From contig CM049310.1 in assembly GCA_026874595.1 (NCBI GenBank), positions 30,939,558 through 31,003,557 on the forward strand: a stretch of DNA of 64,000 nucleotides. The letters run 5' to 3'. Below, piece by piece: positions 1-11,600 of this stretch. Below the pieces are notes generated by a model that saw only the letters and a program-made list of their open reading frames with translations, ran no database searches and had not been told where the DNA came from. Source of the stretch: Sipunculus nudus. Lineage: Eukaryota > Annelida > Sipuncula > Golfingiida > Sipunculidae. Made by a program: the position numbers and the translations under genes. Every line of letters starts with the position of its first letter. Position 1 is the stretch's first letter.

Positions 1-108
1 AGGAGACTTTAAAACACACACGATTTGATAAGAGCCACTAGATTTTCAATGTTTCTGCTGACAGACATACTTGCATGCACACAGGTGTCCATGTATAAAC
101 CTTGCTGG

Positions 109-700
109 TTTATTTTTAACTTAGCTGACTTTAGGTCCTCTGAGCTATAGCGATGGTCCTTTGTTCATCAATGTAGCTGTCCATCCATTAATAGGGCATG
201 TTTTGAAAGCGTTGGACCTATGAATCCGAAATTCAGCATACTGTTAGATGTTCCGAAAATCTCCTGCCATACCAAAAATTGGGTTACAATGACTTTGTTC
301 CTTTGATTTTTGTTTCGAACACTTCAAGACTGCCTAATATCTAAACCACTGATCTGTTTTTGATAACATGCAATATACATATTCCTCTATACATTTCCTA
401 TGTTTATACAAGAAATTGGGTCAGTGTTGCTTAATTTCTCGAAGTTATGGGCCTCAACATAATGTGTTTTATAAAAAAAATCAAATATATTTACTCACTT
501 AACATGAGAATTGCTGAAGCTAGAGACTTTTTAGGTTTTTGATTTTCAAGGTCCAGAGGTCAAAGGTGAAGGTCACAGGAGCCACAACTTTAAAAGATTG
601 TGGATGCACTGTAAATCAAACTTTTGTCCCAATCCTTCCATCTTTCATACATGGCTTCCTTGCCCAAAGTGGAAGAAGTCTGTATATTTTAAAAACTTGA
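109..700 (+). mobile_element. Dispersed repeat copy (AGCTCAGCTGACT family plus GGTCAAAGG segment)
   Basis: Starts TTAACTTAGCTGACTTTAG and CTCTGAGCTATAG, a decayed version of the palindromic head seen intact at 23534. Its body matches 23650-24000 and 24360-24660, sharing 'ATTCAGCATA', 'CTGCCTAATATC' and 'ATTGCTGAAGCTAGA'. Near 545-580 it carries GGTCAAAGGTGAAGGTCAC, shared with the 43-kb element. No coding capacity is seen, so it is non-autonomous. Confidence 0.8.
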
Positions 701-720
701 AGAGTGAGAAACATTTAATT

Positions 721-3370
721 GTAATTTAATGAATTTGATTTGATTTTGTTATGATTGCTCTTGTAATCTTTGTTTTTACACTTTTGCGTTCTGCTTTCTG
801 GTCATTCTTATCTTGCATTTAGATTTTGCATCAACTTTAATCAGTGCTCTTAGAAGAAAAACATTTAAAAAAATGCCACTCCTTTACATTGGCTTGTTTC
901 ACACTATGCACTACTACTTGTGTTTTTGTACAAAGCACATAGGAAGTACAACAATTAATTGTTTTTCTTCATTAGATTGATCATAGGATAGCAAGTCAAC
1001 AGGCAGAAAATTGTTGTAACAATAAATCAGATCAATTTGAGACCATTCTTTTCAGAGATAATTAAAAGGTTTTGACAAATAAACCAATATTGCATGAAAA
1101 TATATAACACTATTGCAGAACCAACTCCCACCCCCCTCGAAAAATGTAGGTTTAGAGGAAACGCATAACACCATTGGTTGATTGTGACCACCTCTTCTAG
1201 GAATATTGATGTTTGTTTCCCCTCGCGCATCAGCAGTGTGAGAAGTTGCTGCTGGTGGAGCCTAGCAGCTCTGGTGAAGTGCCCTAAAACATCGACTGCA
1301 GGATCATACAATGTCTTCCCAGGTGGAGGATCAATGTTTATGTCCTGGTGTGTAACGCGAAGAGACGACCGATTGATTCTGTGTGGCAAGCACATGTAAA
1401 GTATTGATCATCTTAAATGAATCCAGATTACTCTTGTAGCCCAGGTTTTGATCATGCAGGCCATGTGGCCAATTTTATGAGCCCATGTTTTATTCTGAAC
1501 CACCAGACTTTATAATAAACATTTGAGGTGTATGCTGGCCATTCCATTCAGTTTGACAAATTATGAAAATTAAAATGTTTGTACATCTGTCATACCTATA
1601 AACAAGGGTAATAATTTCAGTCCACTGCTGAAGGGAAAATGGTCAGCTGTCTCTGGGATGGAGAGATGGAAATATATCAAGCTTTTGTACGTAGAGGTTT
1701 TTATCTTGGCTGATGTATCCTGCTTCTTAGTGGAAATAACCAAACATCGGACCATCCCACTGTAATTCAGAATTAAATATTTTTATGAACCACATGCACT
1801 GCTTGTGTCAGTTTGCCTGTAATCTATTGTAAAACTAGAGGAAACTGAGCCATGATACCAAAAAAACATAATTCTTTTTATATTATATACATACCTATTT
1901 TTTAAGTCTTGAAAATATGTTCATGCCATTTTTAACTGAAAATCATGATACTAAAGAACCTTAAGGTTTCTTTTAAATGCTGCTAAATGATCAGTTTCAT
2001 TCTCTTAAAGAATCACCAAGGCCATCTATAGACTACAGGCTATTTAGTCATATCAGATATATGTGAAAGTGCATCTGATGGGGTTCCTACTGATCTCAAA
2101 AGTGAAGCTTGGGGAGGTTTTTTTTTGGCAAAGTATGTAGAATACTCCATGTTTTGTCTTTTCACCCTGTTACACATACATTATTTTCTGGTGATCTGAA
2201 TGGATAACTTTTATTGCTTATATATATATATGGCAGGATTTTTAGACCTACAAAGTTTCAGTTGGCAGTAGGGAGTGTTTCTAACAACAACAGCTTTGCT
2301 GCTTGTTTACTTGTGTGGCATTTTGTTTTGCTGACATTCCAAGAAAGAACCCTGTAAAATGTTACCGTTACCCATTTAAAAAGTGACTAAATAGACTTTT
2401 AGCTGTGTAGATTTTGATGATTAGCACAGAGCAGTGACAGTTGATAGGCAGGGAAGCCAAGAAACGCCTGGTTCTTTCACTGATGGCATTTAACACAAGA
2501 TAAAGACAAGAATAGGCTCTGCGGTGGTAATAATCAAATGTATTGACAACTTGTCCCCAAGTTGATCAGATGTGTTTTAGTAATATAGAATCATTATATA
2601 AGGTTGATGTATATGAGGTTGAATTGTAAGACAGGAAAAATAATCAGTTTTACAGTGTTTTTACTTTGGTCATTGAGCTATTTATTTTGGTTAAAAGTTT
2701 TGTTTCACTGAGGGACATGCGTAAATGCATTAACAGAAATTTGTATTTTGAAGTTTAAAATGTTATTCCTGAAAAATTAAGAATCATGTTTATTTGTCAA
2801 GATTGGTCTTGAGTACCATTTTAAATTGTTACAAATGGTATTTTGGACTGTCTTATATTTTACTGTTGTGAATTGGTTTTGGTGGTCTTGAGGACCATTA
2901 TTATGGTATGAATGGTAAAGACGCTGAAAGTTACATTTATTATCTAATAACGTAAGTTCCACTGTTATGAAAGGCATTGAGGGTCAGTTTAAAAAAAATT
3001 GTTACAAAATATTTTTGGAGTTTATATTGTCATGACCATTCTTGAGTATTATGTGTCAGATGAACTTATCAGGTTACCATTCTTAGAAATTGTGGGAGTA
3101 GTACTAGTAGCATTTATTTGACATTTTAAAATGTGTTTTCCCTGGTAGCTGCAGCTGACAAAAAGTCAAGAATTTTTTTGTCATCCATGTGTTATCTCTA
3201 TGTACAGGTGCATTCTTGAAGACTATTTAAATATCTTACCTTGGCATTATGTGGTAGATTGTCATGGCAACCAATGAAATCTTGATACAGAGCTCTGTTA
3301 CAGGATGTTCATCCTGGGGTTTTTACCGGTCCTTTTGTAAAAAAAAATTTCTGGTAGATCGATGGTAATA
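721..3370. other. Gene-free AT-rich stretch
   Basis: No exon-like signal that I can support. Scattered short ORFs have no recognisable domain. Near 3258-3271 is a decayed RFX X-box-like ATTGTCATGGCAAC. A (TA)n of about 10 bp is at 2221. Confidence 0.6.
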
Positions 3371-3640
3371 GTAACAGAGATAAAGGAGGGACACTGATTG
3401 TAACAGAGAAATATTGGAGGGGTGGTGATCATAACAGAGATATACTGGAGGGATGGTGATCATAACAGAAATACACAGGAGGGACACTAATTGTAACAGA
3501 CATACAGGCAGAACAGATATTGTAACAGAGATAAACAGGAGGGGAGGGACTGATTGTAACAGAGATAAAGGAGGGACACTGAGTGTAACAGACATATACA
3601 GGAGGGATGGTTATTGTAACAGATATACGGGACAGACATA
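3371..3640. repeat. 29-34-bp minisatellite, about 9 units
   Basis: Units begin GTAACAGAGATA(C)A and continue with GGAGGGA; length varies 29-34 bp. Open frames on both strands here are by-products of the repeat. Confidence 0.9.
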
Positions 3641-6600
3641 TTTATCCTGATAGAAAAATTGCATTTTGATTAGATACATTTTATATTAACATAATAAGTG
3701 AAGTGGGGGGGGGGGTTGAAGATTCAAGGAGGAAGTTTTATCATTCTTATTGACTCTTCATTTTGTATTAAAAATTTGTATATTTTACCAGATAATTTTT
3801 CAGCTTGGTGTTGAACTAGTTTCTAACAAGAGTATTAGCAGTACAAACAAGATGAAGGATAGAGAAATATTTCATCATTGTCACAGGTAAAAAGGAAATA
3901 TTGTGACATAAGGAGTTGAGCTCTACATTGCAAGCACTGTGAGCCACACTGGTGGCTTCTGCTGAACCTGGAACTGAAAATGAACAGTTCAGCACAGACC
4001 CAAACCATTGATTGATCCAGTCAGAAGGGACTTTCATTGAATTGTCAGTTCTCAAATGCAAATTATCAAGTTTCCTTGTGTTAATGTTGAGGGCCCTTCT
4101 AGGTGTTTGTTATTTACTGTCATTTAATCACCTTGGTCAGTACCCACAGGGTGTGGGTTGGTCTGCTGACCAGTGTATGAAGGTCAGTTTGAGACTGACC
4201 AACAACAGTAACATTATTGATCGAGCTGGCTGCAACCTTTCTGTACCTGCTCCCGATTTTGTTCTCAGTGGCCAGTATTGTTGATTCCCTGTTCACAGAG
4301 TTCTTGTGTGTAGGTATGGATACCGCAGGCTGTGTGATTTATAGCTACAATATTGAGCTATTTGTATTGTAACCCTGGTATTACAAAGCTGCTGTGTTCT
4401 TAGTGGTCCAACATGGTTGGCCTGTGCCTGTACACTGTCTCTGTTAGGTTCTTTCAGAATGCAAGTCTGACATTTTGATTTCAGCACAAGAACATACTTT
4501 ACAGGTTTACTGGTGTACGCAGTACCAACTGCATACAGTTTATCTTGTTATCAGACAAAGACATACAAAGAGATGAATACACAGACACAGAGATAGGCAG
4601 ATAAACAGGTCTATATATGAACATTTTGACAGAATTACTACAGAACATGCACTCAAACAGCTAGATGTGTTTGTTCAGGGATCATATCTGACAAAGAAAG
4701 CCACTAAATATATCCTCAGAAATAAATAAGATTAAGGAGGAGATATTTTTTATTAATTTCTAAATACTTTTTAACTTTTAATACTTTTGATGCAAGCTAA
4801 GTATGTGTTAATCATTTGATATCCTTTGAAGAAGTAATAAAAAAATTAGATAAAAGAATTTTAGAAACTTTTCCTTGATGCCTCACAGTCCAGGAAGCCA
4901 AGTTTTATTTAGCTGTGGTGTAACTGGAACAGTGACTGACAGTTAGGTTGAGTGAACATGATCCTTTGAATGGTATTATGTTTTATGAGATTTTAGTCTA
5001 AGATAGATGGATAAACTGCATTTTTTTACAGAACACATCTTGCCTATTTAAAGTAATCTAACATTCAGACCATCCATATAATTTTAGTGAACTCCTGAAA
5101 CTGGTATAGATGGGAATATTGATGTGATGAACGTCATATGAGCTGCCAGTACAAGCGGGCAGGCCACTAGGTTCAGATGAATATACATAACAAAATCTCT
5201 TGCGTTATCATGTCATGTTCAGGCAGGCCTAGAGCCAAGTTTGTGGAATGCCATATTAATGCAGTCTCGTGGTCATGGTGGCCGTGTAGTTGCGTGGGGC
5301 TGCATTGTCTGATGTTAGCTTGAATGCTAGCATATACAGGACAATGTTACTTAATGATTCTTCTGGGAACTCATGTTAATATAGATGTTTTTTTTTTTGT
5401 CATGTAAAGCAAGACCTGTGACAGTAACATGACAGCCTGCTTGGCTGACCCAGGTGCCACCTCGGCTGTCAGGAAGTGGAATGGAAAATACAGGTGCAAC
5501 TGAAGCACAGGTTTGCCTGGCTCTGAATACTGCAGGGTAGTGTGTTTCAAGTTCCATCACTTCTTTGATGTACACCTGTTTATCCCAATAAAGTCTGATG
5601 TTGTGGAAAGGAATTTTTTATCCTTTGTCCCACCACCAGTGTACTTAAAGCCTCTGATCATTGTTTTCATGGCTGCCTGCACAAGCTTATTCAGCACATT
5701 GTGATATTTAGTTTCTTGAGCACAACAAATGGCGAAGATGATGTAGGCATAAACGATATAATTTGACACATTCTGATTGGATGGTGGTGGAATCAATAGG
5801 TGATAGGACTGATAAAGAAGCAATAGGACACATATTCTGTGATGAGTCAAAGACTTGTATGTAGCAAAAATCTTGAATTATTATCCTTCTATACTTGATA
5901 TTCAGATTTTTTCACAGCAATTCTCTGCTCTTCCTCCACCCCCCCCCCCCCCCCCACCTGGAAAAATGGCATCGGACCAAAGCTTCTCTGAATAATAAAC
6001 TAACTCACTCAAAGTGTAAATTTTAAAATTGTATTTAATAGAGGACCTGTGATCACAACATGAAAGCTTTTCAAAGATAAGCCAAGGTATCTCATATGCC
6101 ATCAAATACCTGCATGAAGATTGTGTAAAGTCGGGTGCTTCTGTGAAGTTAGTTCACCAGGTGGCAGGCTATAGATTTTTTGGCTGCATCATTACCTTCC
6201 ACATCACTGTTGCCATGGTGATCTTAGAGCTGCTTATTCCACCTTGCAAGAAGTGGACTGTCATCTGGGTATGGATTTCATGACAAACTCTGGCTGGATT
6301 AAAGAAGTAGGATTAAATATGAAGAAAACTTGATCAGATTTATGGAGGATAATATTGGGCGAAAGAAATTAGATTTTACAAAGTTCCACAAATATCAAGA
6401 ATGTTCTGCCATGTTGATCATGTTAGGTATAATTACCCGGTGATTCAGGCTTCAAATTAAAGGTATTATAAAGAGGAGTCAGTAAAGAAGTCATGTTCAA
6501 CAGGAGCTCCATTAGGTATTCACAGAATTGGATAAGAAATTTCTCAGGGTATGGTTTCATATGACAGACAGGTGGGAGGCTAGCAATAATTAGTTGTAAT

Positions 6601-6880
6601 TCAGAGATTTCTTTGGGGTGCACATGAAATGGTTTTGCGCTCTGCAGTGGTGGGTTGGATAACCTATGAATATTTATGAAAACTTTATGCAGGGAATCTC
6701 GTTTTCCCAGTGGGCGGAGAGGCTGGCATCTGCCTGTGGACTGATCAGGGAAAAGTAAAGGGGAAGAGAATTGGATAACAGCTGGGGGATGGAAGTGCTG
6801 AGAAATTTAGAGCATCAGATAAGCATGAGGATGCGTGTGTGGAGAAATTTAGAGCATCTCCTGACCAATGGTTACATTTT
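3641..6880. other. Gene-free stretch
   Basis: No supported gene. It contains homopolymer runs (G10 near 3707; C17 at about 5940-5956). A Q/C-rich open frame near 4012-4284 has no family match by eye. An X-box-like half site GTTGCCATGG is near 6209. Confidence 0.55.
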
Positions 6881-7852
6881 ATTTTTAGCTCAGCTGACTG
6901 TAAGTCATCTGAGGTATGGGTATGGCACTTTGTCCGTCGTCCATCCAGCCGTCCAGTCGTCTGGCCGTCCGGTCTTCCGTTAGCAGGGCACAATTCGTAA
7001 CAGCTGAACCTAGAAGCCTGTAACTAAAAAACCTAGGAAGGTCCATAAAAAATCTCCTTGGATACCTGAAATTAGGTCACTGCGACCTATATCCTCCGAG
7101 CTATGGAGCTTGTGAGTACCCCCAATACCCCAAAACCTCCAATATCGTGATAATTAATGCATGGATTGTAATGAATTTTGCCATGAATATTGACCATGAC
7201 AAGTTATGTCAGTTCCCGAAAAGTGGTCTTGACACCTGTATTTTTTCTTATTTTCACAAATATTTTTCTTTCTTTTTTTACTATAAATTGACAACAATCA
7301 TGTCAGTTTCTTAGCTGTAATTCCATCTAGTGTCCCAAAACCTTGTCTGTTTATCGATCACAAGTGGATGCCCATTAGTAATCACTCTGTCTATCTGTCT
7401 GTTCGTCTGTCTGTTCATCCTTTTATCCACACAAATTTGTTTCCAGATGATAACTCCAGGTTTGATTGACATATGGATTTCAAACACAACTTACAAATGG
7501 CCCACCACTAAATAACCAGTATGATTTTTGGGTCATGAGGTCAAAGGTCAAGGTCACAGGACTCACTTATTTAAAAAGATTATTGCTGCATTTTAAGCCA
7601 AGCTTTTCATCCCAAACCTTCCATCTTGCACATTTAGCTGACTTGCCATTACAGGGAGAGCATAAATGAATTTGGGGTCACAAGGCCAAAGACTTGACCT
7701 ATTAATGACCCACAACATAAATAAGAAACATTCTTATTTTCAGGGTCCAGAGGTCAAAGGTGAAGGTCACCGGACCGTCATTCTGAAAAATTTCTTCAAA
7801 ATATCCTAATAGACAAATATAGATGAGCGTCGAGATCCCTGGGTCCCTAGTT
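6881..7852 (+). mobile_element. Dispersed hairpin-headed element with DR1 cluster
   Basis: Head AGCTCAGCTGACTGTAAGTC then TCTGAGGTATG at 6887, followed by a GTCC-rich stretch (6930-6980). The body includes the GGTCATGAGGTCAAAGGTCA block (7531-7550). It ends GGGTCCCTAGTTTT (7843-7856). The ATCC/GTCC tail and DR1 block are shared with elements at 23.5, 28.4 and 42.8 kb. Non-autonomous; possibly two nested fragments, because a second homology block begins near 7430. Confidence 0.75.
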
Positions 7853-7887
7853 TTGCTTTCCAATTTTGTAATCACTTTTAACCACAA

Positions 7888-8263
7888 AACACTGTTATCA
7901 GCACTCAGGCCTAAGAAGTTGCTGTTGTTTCATGAACACTGCTATCAGCACTCGGGCCTGAAAAGTTGCTGCTGTTTCATGAACACTGCTATCAGCACTC
8001 TGGCCTGAGAAGTTGCTGCTGTTTCATGAACACTGCTACCAGCACCCTGACCTGAGAAGTTGCTGCTGTTTCATGAACACTGCTATCAGCAGTCTGGCCT
8101 GAGAAGTTGCTGCTGTTTCATGAACACTGCTACCAGCACCCTGACCTGAGAAGTTGCTGCTGTTTCATGAACACTGCTATCAGCAGTCTGGCCTGAGAAG
8201 TTGCTACTGTTTCATGGACACTGCTATCAGCAGTCTGGCCTGAGAAGTTGCTGCTGTTTCATG
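7888..8263. repeat. 47-bp minisatellite, exactly 8 units
   Basis: Unit starts AACACTGCTATCAGCA and ends GCTGCTGTTTCATG. 376 bp = 8 x 47. Variants alternate (GCACCCTGACC against GCAGTCTGGCC), suggesting two-unit amplification. It abuts the end of the preceding mobile element. Confidence 0.93.
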
Positions 8264-10739
8264 TACAGATAAAATAAGGTTCAGTTTGTATGGTAATAAA
8301 TAACTGATATGAGAACAGTTTGTAATTTAGAACAATAGTTTGAATTCATTGTTCAATGAAGTACCTCTGCTTGCAAATGCCTTGTCTCATTTTACAAACC
8401 AGCATTGCAAAGATTCTTTTATGACTTTTTGCAGACATTATATTTAATATCTAACAAATGTTGGTTATGAGGTAGTATGATCCATGAAACATTGCTTGTT
8501 ATGAGATTCCCTCCAGAAGTGATGTCCAGCCTTCGGCCTAATTGACATCACATTACCATGGTTCTTTCAGCTAAGCTTAGCCTAATCTGTAGGTTCATGT
8601 ACATTGAAGTTGATTTCACAAACAAGCAGCTCAAGAAGATGAGCAAATTCTTAAATCTTAAATAAGAAACCTATTTCCTACAAAAGAAACCTCAGGTCTT
8701 GAATAATTTTTGTCTTGTGGTTTATACAGAAAATTATTAGTTTTAGTGAATGCACTTTTTTAAATAAAAAAAAAGTTTGGTTCCAGCAGGGTTTTGTCAG
8801 GTAAAGGATAAAATATCATTTCCCTAATCTACCAAAGGTTTTCATATGATTATAGGATTCTTATAGTCTCGGATGCATGAATGACTCGCAACCAAGGAAT
8901 AGTGTTTTATCTTCATTTTACTCTTCCCTCATCTGGTATTATATTAGGCACTGCCATTATCTGGTAGCATTATCAAATAATGTCTGTGATAATGGAGTAA
9001 ATGAAGAATAAAAGAAAATATGCCTTTGATACCACTGATTGCCACCGTAATACCCCTTCTCAGTATTGATTTGTGCATTGTGTTTGTTCTACTTGTGAAG
9101 ATTTGTGCAGGTTCACAGGTGTCTTCATCCTGGTGTGTTTACATGTACGGGGGATCCTGGGCCTATTAGACTAATGCTTGGTCCTCTTTTCTTGTTCAGC
9201 CAGGGGCAGGCCTGGAGCTATCGCAAGATAAACCTCCATCAGTGAAGCTTGCTGCTTTCATTTTTCTGGTAGTTTGCTTGAAAGCACCTTTTCCTTGTCT
9301 GCCGCATGAAAGTGAGCTCGACTAACATTGTTACTTGCTGTGTATTAGTTTAGAGCTTTTGGAGGACAGAGCTTGCCAGTTTTATCTGGCTGCTGCTCTT
9401 GCATACCTTGTCCTTTTACCAGCAGCTCTAACCAGGGAGCTGTACTGTCATGTTGTAATGCATGTCCTGGCTTTTGTGCTAGTTTTACTCTTGCAACATG
9501 GACTGTCTGTGGAGTCTTTTGCAAGGACATTCTCTCCACTTTGTTACTATTAATTTCATGTGCATATCCTTAAGCTCTCAACCTATGGTCTAGACCACAT
9601 GAATATATCCCAGTGACAGTTGTTTTTTAGACTAAAATAATAACTGCTGAATTGAGAGTAACCAGTGGTCCTGATATTTTAATATTATATTTCACTATGA
9701 TAAGATACAGACATGAATATTCATATAATGATATATAACAGTATTAATAGCAATTGTGTTGTTGATGAAAAAGTCATATATGGTCTTCATTTGCTGTCAC
9801 AGCTTGGTTTATTCATGCAAAATATATGATCCCGCTTGGCTTGAGCTAAGCAGTTTTATACTGTATCTGGAGCCAGGATCTCGTGGCAAATGTTCAATGC
9901 TGGCAGCACTTCTGGACATTAGCTTAAAGCATTCATGAGACAATATTAAACAATATAATGCAAGCTGTTCCATGAAAAATCTAAATTATGCCTGTAAATT
10001 GTGTTGTTGCACTTAAGTAATTTTAATTAACAGTAACAACATGTGTTTTTGTTGTGACAGACTTGAACATTACTGTGTATTGCTGCCTCAAATTTAACCA
10101 CTTACCATCACAGAATAAATACATTTATGCCCAGTGAATACAAATACATTATTTTTCTGACAAAATAGTAGTCACCATGGCTCATTTAAATCCAGTGATT
10201 TCATCACAGCAAAATTGTCATTATAAATTACTAATGAAGCTTCAGCATCACTGACACCACACTATCCTATCCTAGATCTTGTTTTTAGATTAGCACATGA
10301 TGGGGGACCATTTGTGCCTCTAGGACCTTGTTAAATTGTAAAATTGTGTCTTAATAAATCTGTATTCCGTTAAAATAAAATGTACATGTTTCTGTTTAAA
10401 TGCAAATTAGCATAGTACTGCTATTATTAATCAATGTTTATATATTTACTGAATATCATTTGTGTTAAATTATTAATTAGATATGAAAGTACACTCAGGC
10501 TGGGTACAATGTTAAATAAAGTCGGGTATATTAAAATATGCTTAAAATCTGTCATATTCATAGGTACAGACTGTGCAAGAATGAATCAAAAGACTATTGA
10601 CATTAGTAAGCTAGGACTTCGGCGAGAAAAAAATCATCTGCTTCACGTAACGTACGTTTACATGTCAAACAGGAAAGGCACTTAAGTTGTATCAACATTA
10701 CAGCTTCATAAAAAGTAAACCTCAGGCAGGCTCAAGTCC
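8264..10739. other. Gene-free stretch
   Basis: No exon that I can support. Leu-rich frames near 9335-9573 on both strands have no flanking splice logic tying them to NCOA. They have no recognisable domain. Confidence 0.55.
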
Positions 10740-11600
10740 ATTTAGAGAGACTCAGGTAACGTCAGCTGTTTGCTAGTGGCATATATATTGAGTCCCGGAG
10801 TGTAGGGGCATTATCTGTGTACACAAGCCTTTAAGTTGTATAGGTGATCATGGAATGCATGCACACACCTTGTAAACTACACTTTTTGCACTGGTCCAGT
10901 GGGGGCGCTGTAAGCTGTGTTTCTGTTACGGTAGGAAAGGGGCACAAGTATGTGAGGTTAACCTAAGAGGGGGTCTGTGGGTTTGTTAAGGCACAGATTG
11001 AGCAGGTACAGTCCAGGCGGGGTTAGCTCCGGACCATTCTTCCTGGGCTTAATGACATCATTACTTAAAGCCTCATGAGGGGTAGCCTTGACATGCCAGG
11101 CTTGATGGGAAGGCAGCAGCATATATTTTGCTGCAATGGCATTGATCGGGATCAGAGAAGAGCCAAGTGCACAGAGAGCACTTCGCCAGTGACTGGCGCC
11201 TACGTCACAGCTTCTCCTCCAATACAGCTCTCAGTCCTTGGTAGGCGTGTGTCCCTGTTTGGTGGACACTGTATTCTGATTGGTGGTCAGTCAGAGCCAA
11301 GTGACTAGGCATCCCAAGGCCAAAACTAAGTGGGTCAGCTCAGTTCAGTTCGGTGATCATTATTAACATATACAGGAAAATTGGCAACGTAAGGACTATA
11401 AGAGAGACACAACGCAGCTAGATCGTGTACGCAGTTGGATTAATCTGCTATTGCTTTCCCCTCTCGGAGAAATTCCATACCTGCTGTCCCCAGGTGATAT
11501 TATTAGGATTAACTTAAACTTGTGTGTGTGTACATTGAACGTTATCAATCTGGCAGCATGGATGCGACAATGGTATTACCATACTTCTCACCACTAGAAG
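10740..11600 (+). promoter_or_regulatory. Promoter-like patch with candidate alternative first exon
   Basis: Visible elements are AACGTCAG (~10758), TGACATCATTA (~11051), a CRE-like CTACGTCAC (~11201), a reverse CCAAT box CTGATTGGTGG (11276-11286) and a TATA-like CTATAAGAG (11396-11404). Downstream is an ATG-free stretch with a donor CCCAG|GTGATA at 11494. ATG 11558 has a strong context (A at -3, G at +4), and its frame MDATMVLPYFSPLE runs to a donor GAAG|GTAATA at 11601 in phase 1. That phase is the one NCOA exon 1 accepts. CpG content looks higher than in neighbouring DNA. It could equally belong to an unrelated transcript or be chance. Confidence 0.35.
11558..11600 (+). CDS. Candidate alternative NCOA first coding exon (bHLH-less)
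   Basis: 14 codons plus one base. The ATG context is GCAGCATGG and the donor GAAG|GTAATA is phase 1. Splicing to exon 1 at 19707 would read ...FSPLE-ETGQPEAV in frame. This would give a PAS-starting protein without the bHLH. Phase compatibility alone has a one-in-three chance. No protein homology is visible in such a short segment, so the call is an inference. Confidence 0.22.

Noticed and set aside
9335-9573. Leu-rich overlapping frames on both strands
   Set aside because: Open in several phases at once, as expected for GC-richer non-coding sequence; no domain, no splice context.
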